Assembly: GCA_965219005.1 (NCBI GenBank)
Contig: CBDCMS010000004.1
Span: 558,001-622,000 of the forward strand
Source: CAUZIZ01 sp965219005
GTDB taxonomy: Bacteria > Acidobacteriota > UBA6911 > RPQK01 > JAJDTT01
Length of the DNA stretch: 64,000 nt
Direction: 5' to 3'
Both the position numbers and the translations under genes were made by a program. Shown piece after piece: positions 9,478 through 17,772 of this stretch (position 1 is its first letter; the number at the start of each line of letters is the position of its first letter). The notes under the pieces were generated by a model. The model was given only the letters and a program-made list of their open reading frames with translations, was not told the DNA's origin and ran no database searches.

Positions 9478-9519
9478 GCAACCTGCAACCTGCAACCTGC
9501 AACCTGCAACCTGCAACCT
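9478..9519. repeat. Heptanucleotide tandem array (GCAACCT x6)
   Basis: Six exact units of gcaacct occupy the gap between the M20 peptidase and aminotransferase genes. This is the reverse complement of the array at 2715-2755. It is spacerless and has no coding potential. Confidence 0.9.
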
Positions 9520-9531
9520 GTGACCCTTCTC

Positions 9532-10659
9532 TCACGTGCACCAGTGACGAATCAACTTGGCGTAGAGTTGGGTTCCCTTATCGAGTTGATCCAGGAGGAT
9601 CCATTCATCCTGAGTGTGCGCCTGGGCGATGTCTCCGGGTCCCATTACCACCAGCTTTTTCATCTCAGTCAGTTTCGCGGCGTCGGTTCCGTAGGAGACG
9701 GTTTTGGCCGTTTCGTTTCCGGACAATGCCAGTACCTCACGGACGAAGTCCGAGTCGGGCTCCACGTACATGGGGTGTCCTGTCCAGAGGACTTCGAAAT
9801 CGATACCGCACTGCTTGGCCATCCTTCTGGACCGTTCGATCAGGACTTCCGCATCCTGACCTGGAGTGGGACGGAAGTATACCGTGCAGATGCTCTGCGC
9901 CGCCGTCATGTTCAAGACCTTCGTATGATCGTTGATCCCGATGTTCCAGCTGATCCCCGGTGGATCGAATGCCGGGTTTTGCCAGGCTGGATCGTCCAGG
10001 GTCTCGTCGTGAATCTTCTTCATCTCGCTGAGAAAAGGGATCATGGCGAGGTTGGCATTGACTCCCTTGTTGCTGCTGGAATGTGTCGCCTTGCCATGTG
10101 AGGTCGCCTTGAACCCGTTGGTGCCTTTGTGAGCATGAACCACCTCGAGCATCGTAGGTTCTCCCACGATCCCGTTAGCCCCCCCCTGGACCATTTCCTG
10201 GAAAAACCTGGATCGCCGAGCCACCTGTTCCGCGCCGCCGTAGCCGATCTCCTCGTCGGCGGTAAACACAATGTAAAGTGGCTTACTCAGCTCGGCCGAG
10301 TCGGCTAGTTCCGAGGCAGCCAGCATTGAGGCTATCGACCCCCTCATGTCGCAGCTCCCACGGCCGTAGAGCTTATCCCCCCTGACCCTGGGCTCGAAGG
10401 GACCATGTTCGCTGCTGAACCAGGGGTCGGCGGGAACGACGTCGGTGTGGGCGAAATATGCCATACCCTCAGCTCCACTGCCCTTCCTACCGATGATGTT
10501 GACCTTACCGACACCGGCGGCGTCGGTGTATTCGAGACGTTCGGTAGTAAAGCCGAGCCCTCTCAGGACGTTTTCCAGGTAGCCGCAAATAGAGGCGTTG
10601 GAGACGTTGCTGACCGTGGGGAACTTCACCAGCTCTTGGGTGTACTCAAGCGCATTCAT
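9532..10659 (-). CDS. M20 family metallopeptidase (ArgE/DapE-type deacylase)
   Basis: A 375-residue di-zinc amidohydrolase of the M20/ArgE/DapE family. The metal and catalytic motifs are present in order: the first zinc His/Asp in YFAHTDVVPADP, the bridging aspartate in GRGSCDMRGSIA, and the catalytic glutamates in FTADEEIGYGG. A dimerisation domain with VHAHKGTNGFKATSHGKATHSS lies in the middle. Such enzymes remove N-acyl groups (acetylornithine, N-succinyl-diaminopimelate) from amino acids. No arg or dap genes are nearby. Together with the racemase and acetyltransferase genes it suggests N-acyl amino acid processing. The gene begins 17 bases after the AAC(3) gene, so they are likely co-transcribed. 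Confidence 0.88.
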   Translation of the reverse strand: MNALEYTQELVKFPTVSNVSNASICGYLENVLRGLGFTTERLEYTDAAGVGKVNIIGRKGSGAEGMAYFAHTDVVPADPWFSSEHGPFEPRVRGDKLYGRGSCDMRGSIASMLAASELADSAELSKPLYIVFTADEEIGYGGAEQVARRSRFFQEMVQGGANGIVGEPTMLEVVHAHKGTNGFKATSHGKATHSSSNKGVNANLAMIPFLSEMKKIHDETLDDPAWQNPAFDPPGISWNIGINDHTKVLNMTAAQSICTVYFRPTPGQDAEVLIERSRRMAKQCGIDFEVLWTGHPMYVEPDSDFVREVLALSGNETAKTVSYGTDAAKLTEMKKLVVMGPGDIAQAHTQDEWILLDQLDKGTQLYAKLIRHWCT

Positions 10660-10676
10660 ATTCTCGAACTTTCGAT

Positions 10677-11648
10677 TTACTCGGGGGACTGGGATGGCTC
10701 AGGATCCGGAAAGGAATCCCTGAGTATCTCCTCATCGACCACACTCCAGAGATAGTGGCTGGCGCGACCAGCCCCGTCACGCATTTCCGGACTGGGGACA
10801 ATCTTGCCGAAGTCCAGCGATGTGAAGTAGTCGTCCGGCTTTCCATCAGCCACGCGAAAGATGTTGTAGTCCTTCGCCGCCTCGACTTCGGCCAGCGCTA
10901 TGAGGTCTCTCATCGCAAAGCGGCGAACCACAGCATTGCCAATCGCCGTGATGCCCACCAGACCCCTGCCCTCCAGCATCTTGCCGAGGCGATTGAAATC
11001 CGTGTGTCTCTGATAGTAGGCTCCCCCTTCTCCGGGTTTCGGCTGATAGTCGGTCATTCGCTGCCGCTGGACGGACCCATCCGGGCGACGTACCTTTACC
11101 TCGAGTGGAAGGATCTGGCGATATGGCACCTCACAGATCCACTCTGCGAAGTGATGGCTGGTCGAAGTCGAATAGGGCATCCCTAAAAGGACGATCTGTG
11201 TGTCCAAGGCGAGCATCACGCCGAAGGCGGAACGGAGATCGAACGACGAGAGTGAAGGGTCGACCTGTGTGATCGCCTCCCTACGCCGACCTATCGCAGC
11301 GAAGCTGTGGCGGTAAGCCGTGCTTCTTTGCGCTTCCGCGCGCAGCCGAACCGTCTCCGTGATAATTCCCATTTCAGAGGGATCCCGAACCGGATCAATG
11401 ATGGGCTCGTCCTCGGTTTCGTGGCAGAAGGTAAAGGTGGGGGTAACCAAGGTCCCTCGTGAGCCCAGGACCTCGAGGAATGCTCCCACTACGCTATCAG
11501 CGCCTCCTTCAATATAGCCGAAGGTCCGCATCGCCGAGTGCACCAGGGCGACCTGGCCTGACTCGAGACCGATCTTTCGAAATCCCTGCTCGATTTCAGC
11601 CTGGGAAAGGCCCCTCTGGTCCGAATAGGATCCTGATCCTGGGTTCAT
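10677..11648 (-). CDS. AAC(3)-type aminoglycoside N-acetyltransferase family protein
   Basis: A 323-residue member of the antibiotic N-acetyltransferase (AAC(3)/YokD) family, which uses acetyl-CoA to acylate primary amines. The family start (VALVHSAMRTFGYIEGGADS), the VTPTFTF strand, RHSFAAIG and the histidine-bearing STSHHFAEW region are recognisable. Many chromosomal members do not confer antibiotic resistance, and resistance should not be assumed here. A GGAG Shine-Dalgarno lies about eight bases before the ATG. The gene is between the kelch gene and the M20 deacylase in one leftward group. Confidence 0.82.
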   Translation of the reverse strand: MNPGSGSYSDQRGLSQAEIEQGFRKIGLESGQVALVHSAMRTFGYIEGGADSVVGAFLEVLGSRGTLVTPTFTFCHETEDEPIIDPVRDPSEMGIITETVRLRAEAQRSTAYRHSFAAIGRRREAITQVDPSLSSFDLRSAFGVMLALDTQIVLLGMPYSTSTSHHFAEWICEVPYRQILPLEVKVRRPDGSVQRQRMTDYQPKPGEGGAYYQRHTDFNRLGKMLEGRGLVGITAIGNAVVRRFAMRDLIALAEVEAAKDYNIFRVADGKPDDYFTSLDFGKIVPSPEMRDGAGRASHYLWSVVDEEILRDSFPDPEPSQSPE

Positions 11649-12812
11649 TCTTCAACTCCTGCAAGGGATGCGACGCATTAGTCGATGATAGTGCCAACCA
11701 CCACCTCGTCCGTCACGTTGTGGGGGCTGATCACCTCACCCCCACAAAGAAAAAGCTTGTTGCCGATTCGGCTCAGCTCGGCCGCCAGACGATAAACTCC
11801 TTTGGACAGATCGAAGCCCTTCGAGTTGAGGACCTGCTCGCGGCGCTCAGGATGAATTGGGTAAGGAGGAATCTGGGTGGGTAGGATTCGATAGCTCTCC
11901 TCCTGGGTGTCGAATACCACCACGTCGAAATTAGGCGAGGGCATCTTGGGGATTCTACTTGCGTGCTTGTAAGGGTGATCCACCCGGTAGTTCTTGATCC
12001 CGCCGGCCATGATGATGTAGCGGTCCTTATAGGGGACGGCCTCCATGCCGTGCACTGGGAAGGGGAGGTCGGGGAGTCTCTTCCATCGCAGCGTCTCCAG
12101 ATTGAGGACATAGCCATCGGCACAATGTCGGATGAGTCCCTCCATTTTGCCATTGCGGGACTCTGCGTAGTTGACGTGGTCGCCCCCGAAAACGTAGATG
12201 TTTTTCCCGATGGCCGTGGTAGTGGGTGACTCTCGGGCCAAGCCTGGAATCGGGGGTAGATCTCTCCAGCCCTTCTCCGGAGTAGCGGTGTCGAATGCCT
12301 CAACCGAATTGACATAAGCGCCGGGGTGGTCCCCTGAAAATGTCTTGGCCCCAAAGGTCGCCTGTCCCCCCAGGACCACGATCGTCGTTCCTGAGGCGGC
12401 CCCTCCTGGTAGAAAGCGCCCGATGCGAAGGGACGGCATCTCTTCCCATTTCCATTCGCCACTCTGCTTGGAGAGACGAAACATCCGATCGCTGGTATTG
12501 ACTCTCTGATCCTCCGGCCAAACGATCCAGCCGGTGAAGAGGTAGAGATCCTGGCCGATCGCCACGCCCTGGGGCCACTTGATCCCCACCGGCATGTCAG
12601 GAAGAAGACTGTACTTCATCGTGCGGGTATCGAGCTCCCATCCATGCTTGTGCTGTCCTCTCTCACGAAGCTGCCAGCCCTTGCCGGTGGAATACTTTGA
12701 GCTCGGAACCCAGCCTGGATATCCCGGGGATCCTGCCGCTACAATTGTTTCTCCGAGCACGACCTGAGCCTGCCCCTTCGTAGGCCAGGGCATGGGCGGA
12801 CCCATTTCCCAA

Positions 12813-13814
12813 TCTGGTTATGCACTTAACTCCGGAAAAAGTCACCACCACCTAGTAAAAAAGGTGAGAGACAGGAGGTGAGTGGATGTACGAAAAGATG
12901 AATTTGTTGGAGTTTCAAGAGCGTTTTGCCACAGAAGAAGCTTGTCTGAGTTACCTGATGCAGAAACGCTGGCCGGAAGGATTTGTCTGTCCCCGTTGTG
13001 GGGGTCAAGGAGGCTACTGGTTGCAGCACCGGCGATTGATGGAGTGTCGCCAATGCCGGTATCAGGCTTCTTCCACCGCCGGGACGATTTTCCACAAGAC
13101 GCGGGTGCCCCTGAGATATTGGTTTTGGACCATCTTCTTGATGAGCCGTTGCAAAGCGGGCTACTCGATGAAGGGACTGCAGAAGCTGCTGGGAATCGGA
13201 AGCTATCGGACGGTCTGGATGATGGGACATAAGATCCGACAAGCCATGGCCAAACGTAATGACTGCTACCAATTAAGTCACCTGGTGGAGCTGGATGACT
13301 CTTTCTTTGGAGGCCGACGACGAGGGAGAAATCGTCGGGGTCGCAAGCGAGGACGAGGGACCGAAGGCAAGGCCAAAGTTCTGGCCGCGGTGGAGATAAC
13401 GAAAGCCGGGGGGCCGAGGTTTCTAAGTCTGGATGTGGTCGATGACATAACCAGCGACAATGTGAAGCGGGTCGCCTGGGCGAGGATCGACCCCGGAGCT
13501 CAGATCCGAAGCGACGCCTATCACGCGTTTGTCGGTTTAGCTCAAGCCGGCTACCAGCATGAACGCGTCCGGCTCGAGTGGGTGGGGATGGGTTTTGAAC
13601 AGTTCCCATGGGTTCACACCCTCATTTCCAACTGCAAGACTCAGCTCCAAGGGACTCAGAAAGCGGTCAGCCTCAAGCACCTTCAACGTTACCTGGCTGA
13701 GTTTTGTTACCGTTTCAATCGTCGTTTCTGGGAATCCGAGCTCTTCGACCGTCTCCTGACAGCCTGTTCGCTCTATCCCACCGTCACCTATCCGGAGTTA
13801 AGTGCATAACCAGA
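12813..13814 (+). mobile_element. IS1595-family insertion sequence, copy 2 (1002 bp)
   Basis: Same length and ends as copy 1 but in the opposite orientation. It is flanked by a perfect 8-bp duplication TTTCCCAA (12805-12812 and 13815-13822). Each copy has its own distinct duplication, so they inserted independently and do not form a composite transposon. This copy interrupts the kelch gene. Confidence 0.95.
12886..13809 (+). CDS. IS1595-family (ISXO2-like) transposase
   Basis: A 307-residue transposase identical to the one at 2796-3719 except for one residue. The zinc ribbon (CPRCGG, CRQC), the DDE-domain aspartates (VELDDSFFGG, IRSDAYHAF) and the C-terminal region are all intact. The start follows a ggaggtgagtgg sequence. 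Near-identity of the two copies implies recent activity. Confidence 0.93.
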   Translation: MYEKMNLLEFQERFATEEACLSYLMQKRWPEGFVCPRCGGQGGYWLQHRRLMECRQCRYQASSTAGTIFHKTRVPLRYWFWTIFLMSRCKAGYSMKGLQKLLGIGSYRTVWMMGHKIRQAMAKRNDCYQLSHLVELDDSFFGGRRRGRNRRGRKRGRGTEGKAKVLAAVEITKAGGPRFLSLDVVDDITSDNVKRVAWARIDPGAQIRSDAYHAFVGLAQAGYQHERVRLEWVGMGFEQFPWVHTLISNCKTQLQGTQKAVSLKHLQRYLAEFCYRFNRRFWESELFDRLLTACSLYPTVTYPELSA

Positions 13815-13932
13815 TTTCCCAATGAACGTCTTTGATCTCAAGATCGGCAGCGCTGCTCTCGGCAAGGCCTCCGATTGGATGAATCAATAACACGCTCAGA
13901 ATCAGCGCAAGAATCACACGGTCGGATCTCAT

Positions 13933-14250
13933 GTTTTACCTCTTAGGGGCCCGGGGACTCGTGGCTGATCGGGTCACGCTAACCGTGATTCAGGAGAGGG
14001 CAAAGATACGCCCGTTCTGCTTCTGATGTCGACTCCCCGACGAGCCCAGATAGTAGCACCCCGGGATGGCTAGCGCCAGGTCAGATCAAGCAGCAGGGTT
14101 GCTTCCTGCCTGAGGGGGATCGGCGGGGTGCCCGGGCGGTCAAGAGAGAACGGAGTGGTCGGGAAACCGGAACCTGGACCCGCTCAGGACAGGGTCTGCC
14201 TGTGCTATACTGGAGGGTAGATTTTTGATCCAATAGGAGAGGTGAGAGTC
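13933..14250. other. Divergent intergenic region between kelch and GWxTD genes
   Basis: No gene is seen here. A TATACT hexamer at 14206-14211 could be the -10 box of the GWxTD gene, but no good -35 box lies 16-18 bases upstream. It must also hold the promoter of the original kelch gene. No repeat of the dispersed families is recognised. Confidence 0.4.
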
Positions 14251-15921
14251 ATGATGAGGCGATTCAAATCAAACTTCTCTAAGTCATCCCTTTTGACCTG
14301 GTTGTGCCTTCTTTCGCTGGGACTGGCAACGGGGTCCCCCTTGCTTGGTCAAGATACGGAAAAAGAAAAGAAAGAGAGGAAGAAGGAAGATAAGGAGCGT
14401 CGGGGACGGCAGCTTCAAGAGGAGCAAGAGGACTATTACAAGAAGTGGCAGAAGGAGGATGTCGTCTACATCCTTACCGATGAGGAGAGGTCCGTTTTCA
14501 ACAGACTCTCAAACGACGACGAGAGGGATGCATTTATCGAGCAGTTCTGGCGGCGGAGGGATCCGGATCCCAACACCGGGATAAACGAATTCAAGGAAGA
14601 GCATTATCGAAGGATCGCCTACGCCAACGAGCACTTCACTTCTGGCCTCGAGGGCTGGGTGACGGATCGAGGCCGTATCTACATTACGTTTGGGCCGCCC
14701 AACACCATTGATGACCACCAGGGCGGCCGCTATCGACGGAGATACGACGAGGGTGGCGGGTATACATCCGTCTATGCCTTCCAGCGCTGGTTCTACACCT
14801 ATATCCCCGGCATCGGAGACGGAATTGAGATCGAGTTTGTCGATCCCAGCAAGACTGGAGAATACAAGATTGCCCTGAGGCCCTCGGAAAAGGACGCTTT
14901 GTGGACAATCGATGGAGCTGGCATGACCGCAGGCGAGCTATTCTCGGAGGGCGCTCAAGACCGGAATGGGAGCCAGCTCTCGGATTTGGCCATGCGCAAT
15001 ATCGGTCTTCCCAACGAGCCCCTGTACATGCGAGGAGCCCAACCCTTCGAGAAGCTGCGCGATTACTTTCTGCTCTCCAAGCCTCCCAAGGTCATGTTCG
15101 GGCACCTACGGGGGGATGTGGATACACGCCTGAAGTACAATCCGCTCCCGCTCAAAGTGACCGTCGGAGACTATCGTGTGGGAGATGACGCCTTCCTGGC
15201 CCCTCTAACCATCCGGGTTCCCGCGCACGAACTCACGTATGATGCTGACCTGAAGGAGGTCGACCGGGCGGTTATTCAGGTCTTCGGCAAGGTTCAGAAT
15301 CTGAGCGGCCGCGTGGTCTACGAATTCGAAGATGTCATCGCCGCTGATACTACGAAGAACAAGTCTCTCAAGGCGGAGACTAACTTTCTCTATCAGAAGC
15401 AACTGCCGCTGAGACCTGGAAGGTATAAAGTCACGATCATCATGGAGGAAGAGTCCAGCAAGAAGATCGCTGTTCAGGTCACCTCGGTTCAATTGTCGAA
15501 GGTGGAGAGTGGAAAGCTTGCCACCAGCACTCTGGTGGTCGCTGACGGTTTCGCCTCCTCAGGTCCGGACCAGACCCTCTCAGATCCCTTCATGACCCCC
15601 AGCGGAATCAAGGTTTATCCAAACGTAACCCAGGAATTCGGTGTGGAATCGACGCTTGCTCTCTATGCCGAAGCCTATGAGCTGTCTGTGGATCAGGCCA
15701 CCCTCAGCCCCTCGGTCGAGGCGCACTTTGTGCTGATGCGCGACGGTGAACGAGTCAAAGTGGAAGAGCCCAGATTGGTGCAGCTCCAAGATCGGGTCAT
15801 ATTTGTCCATAGCATGAACCTGAAGGGTTTTGACGCCGGCAGATATAAGGTTCTGTTGGAACTGCATGATCGGATCTCGGGACAGCGCCTGGTCAAGCGT
15901 GCTCCTTTCAAGATTTCGTAG
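14251..15921 (+). CDS. Secreted GWxTD-domain protein
   Basis: An exported protein of about 556 residues with a signal peptide (hydrophobic LLTWLCLLSLGLATG, then a likely cleavage near LLGQD), followed by a highly charged Lys/Glu stretch. The GWxTD domain follows, with IEQFWRRRDPDPNTGINEF and GWVTDRGRIYITFGPP, a module best known from Acidobacteriota and some Bacteroidota whose function is not established. The rest looks like beta-rich extracytoplasmic domains. I place the start at ATG 14251, with GGTGA as Shine-Dalgarno, rather than GTG 14242, which would sit almost on the AGGAG. The following FG-GAP gene is 77 bases downstream on the same strand. Confidence 0.82.
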   Translation: MMRRFKSNFSKSSLLTWLCLLSLGLATGSPLLGQDTEKEKKERKKEDKERRGRQLQEEQEDYYKKWQKEDVVYILTDEERSVFNRLSNDDERDAFIEQFWRRRDPDPNTGINEFKEEHYRRIAYANEHFTSGLEGWVTDRGRIYITFGPPNTIDDHQGGRYRRRYDEGGGYTSVYAFQRWFYTYIPGIGDGIEIEFVDPSKTGEYKIALRPSEKDALWTIDGAGMTAGELFSEGAQDRNGSQLSDLAMRNIGLPNEPLYMRGAQPFEKLRDYFLLSKPPKVMFGHLRGDVDTRLKYNPLPLKVTVGDYRVGDDAFLAPLTIRVPAHELTYDADLKEVDRAVIQVFGKVQNLSGRVVYEFEDVIAADTTKNKSLKAETNFLYQKQLPLRPGRYKVTIIMEEESSKKIAVQVTSVQLSKVESGKLATSTLVVADGFASSGPDQTLSDPFMTPSGIKVYPNVTQEFGVESTLALYAEAYELSVDQATLSPSVEAHFVLMRDGERVKVEEPRLVQLQDRVIFVHSMNLKGFDAGRYKVLLELHDRISGQRLVKRAPFKIS

Positions 15922-15997
15922 TGCTCCATCCCAGTTTTCCCATCATTCAGATTGAACCCCTCTATTCTAGGCAGGCGAGGCCTTTGGGGAGAATTGG

Positions 15998-17740
15998 GTG
16001 AATCGCCCCCATCAGAACAGGACCGGTTTCGGATGGGTCTGGTTTTACCGGGTCCTTCCGTGTTCGCTCTCGATCCTGCTCTGCAGCAACCCTGCCGCGT
16101 TGCTGGCTTCTGATCCAGCCGCTCCTCCGATTTTCGTCGATGTCAACCTTAAGGCTGGACTTTCATTCCATCACGTCAATGGCTCTTCAGCCGAAAAGTA
16201 TCTGGTTGAGACCATGGGATCGGGCGGCGGTTTTCTGGATTTCGACAACGACGGCTGGCTGGATATCTATCTGGTCAACAGCGGTCCGACACCCACCAGC
16301 CGATCGACCACTGCCGCCGTCAATCGGCTCTTTCGTAACAACGGTGACGGCACCTTTAGTGATGTCACCGAAAAGGCCGGGGTGGGAGACAGTTCCTACG
16401 GGATGGGGAGCGTCTTTGCCGACTACGACAACGACGGGTTCGTGGATATCTATGTCACCAATCTGGGTCCCAATATTCTCTATCGGAACAATGGTGATGG
16501 GACCTTTTCTGATGTGACTAACAAGGCCGGCGTGGGAGATCCGCTTTGGAGTGCAAGCGCCGCTTTTGGTGACTATGATGGCGATGGGAATCTGGATTTG
16601 TACGTCGCCAACTATCTCAGATTCAGTTTCGCCAGCCATCGTACCTGCTACGCGAGCAACCTGCTGATCTACTGCTATCCCCACAGCTACGACGGAGCTC
16701 CGAACACCCTCTACCGCAATCTAGGGAATGGTTCCTTCGAGACAGCCACCGGCCCAGCCGGGGTGAAGGAAGATCCTCAGTACAGCAAGACATTGGGTGT
16801 TCTCTGGTTCGATATGGACAAGGATCGGGATCTGGATCTTTACGTCGTCAATGACACCACCGCCAACTATCTCTTTGAAAACAAAGGCAAGGGGAAGTTC
16901 GAGGATGTGGCTCTCTTATCTGGAGCCGCCTTCAACGGGATGGGGATGGCCCAATCGGGAATGGGAGTGGACGCCGCCGATCTAGCCGGCAATGGGCGCT
17001 TCGCGATGTTTGTCACCAACTTTTCCATGCAGACCAACGATCTCTACTGGAACCAGGGCGATGGCACATTTTCAGATCATACGCTCCAAGCCGAGTTGGC
17101 GACTCCCAGCTTCATGCCGCTCGGATTTGGAGCCAATTTGTTCGACTATGACAACGATGGAGGGGTTGACCTCTTTGTGGCCAACGGGCATGTTTTTGAC
17201 AATATTGCCAAGATCAATCCCAGTCTCGAGCACGCGCAGCCGAATCAGCTCTTTCACAACGAAGGCAAGGGAAAGTTTTCGTCATCCTCTTCAAAGGGCG
17301 GACCCTACTTTTCGATCAAGAACGTCTCCCGCGGCTCTGCTGTCGGTGACTTCAACAACGATGGTAAGGTCGATCTACTCGTGATGAACAACAACGATAA
17401 AGTGGATCTCCTCGAGAATCGGAGTAAAGCCCGGCATCACTGGCTCAAACTCAAACTGAAGGGCACGCACTGTAATCGGGATGCGGTGGGGACCAAAGTC
17501 ATCCTGACAGCCGGCAGCTACTCACTGACCCAGGAAGTGCGAGCCGGCAGCAGCTATCTGAGCCAAAGCGACCTGAGGCTGCACTTCGGGCTGGGTGACA
17601 GAGATCGAGTCGACTCCATTCGTGTGTCCTGGCCTTGTGGCAAGGATCAAGTCGTGGAGTCGCCCTCAAGCCTCGACCAGATTATCCGGGTGGAAGAGGA
17701 AGGAGCCGCAAGTCCCACGGCCCAAACCCCCAAGTCTTAG
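15998..17740 (+). CDS. Secreted FG-GAP/VCBS repeat protein with ASPIC/UnbV domain (CRTAC1-like)
   Basis: A 580-residue protein starting at a GTG, with a signal peptide (FYRVLPCSLSILLCSNPAAL). At least six FG-GAP/VCBS calcium-binding loops follow, of the type DFDNDGWLDIYLVNSG, DYDNDGFVDIYVTNLG and DYDGDGNLDLYVANY, forming an integrin-alpha-like beta-propeller. The C-terminus (about 480-570) is an ASPIC/UnbV domain, with GTKVILTAGSYSLTQEV and LHFGLGDRDRVDSIRVSWP. Such proteins are frequent in Acidobacteriota and Planctomycetes; their role is unknown, though extracellular binding is likely. Confidence 0.88.
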   Translation: MNRPHQNRTGFGWVWFYRVLPCSLSILLCSNPAALLASDPAAPPIFVDVNLKAGLSFHHVNGSSAEKYLVETMGSGGGFLDFDNDGWLDIYLVNSGPTPTSRSTTAAVNRLFRNNGDGTFSDVTEKAGVGDSSYGMGSVFADYDNDGFVDIYVTNLGPNILYRNNGDGTFSDVTNKAGVGDPLWSASAAFGDYDGDGNLDLYVANYLRFSFASHRTCYASNLLIYCYPHSYDGAPNTLYRNLGNGSFETATGPAGVKEDPQYSKTLGVLWFDMDKDRDLDLYVVNDTTANYLFENKGKGKFEDVALLSGAAFNGMGMAQSGMGVDAADLAGNGRFAMFVTNFSMQTNDLYWNQGDGTFSDHTLQAELATPSFMPLGFGANLFDYDNDGGVDLFVANGHVFDNIAKINPSLEHAQPNQLFHNEGKGKFSSSSSKGGPYFSIKNVSRGSAVGDFNNDGKVDLLVMNNNDKVDLLENRSKARHHWLKLKLKGTHCNRDAVGTKVILTAGSYSLTQEVRAGSSYLSQSDLRLHFGLGDRDRVDSIRVSWPCGKDQVVESPSSLDQIIRVEEEGAASPTAQTPKS

Positions 17741-17772
17741 CTCTTGCGATTTGCTTCCCTGGAACTCGGGAC

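Larger units (their letters stand above)
11678..13932 (-). pseudogene. Secreted kelch-repeat protein, split by an IS1595-type insertion
   Basis: The main body (12805 to 11678) encodes kelch-type beta-propeller repeats, for example IVVLGGQATFG, IYVFGGDHV, YIIMAGGIKN and LFLCGGEV. The body opens at an internal methionine. The true start is at 13932, on the other side of the IS. From there 39 codons read MRSDRVILALILSVLLIHPI and on to GLAES, a clear signal peptide, then SAADLEIKDVHWE. Removing the IS (12813-13814) and one 8-bp duplication joins this in frame to MGPPMPWPTKG. The intact gene would encode an exported protein of about 414 residues. Translation from 12805 would give an unexported protein. 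It may once have been the first gene of the leftward AAC(3)/M20/aminotransferase group. Confidence 0.88.

Noticed and set aside
9478..9519. Short regular repeat array that might be a CRISPR
   Set aside because: The unit is seven bases, there are no spacers and no cas genes in the window. It is a microsatellite.
10677..11648. Aminoglycoside resistance gene
   Set aside because: The family includes many chromosomal acetyltransferases without resistance function. The neighbours suggest metabolism, and sequence alone cannot show resistance.
2791..13814. Composite transposon made of the two IS1595-type copies
   Set aside because: Each copy has its own 8-bp target duplication, and no duplication flanks the whole region. 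They are independent insertions.
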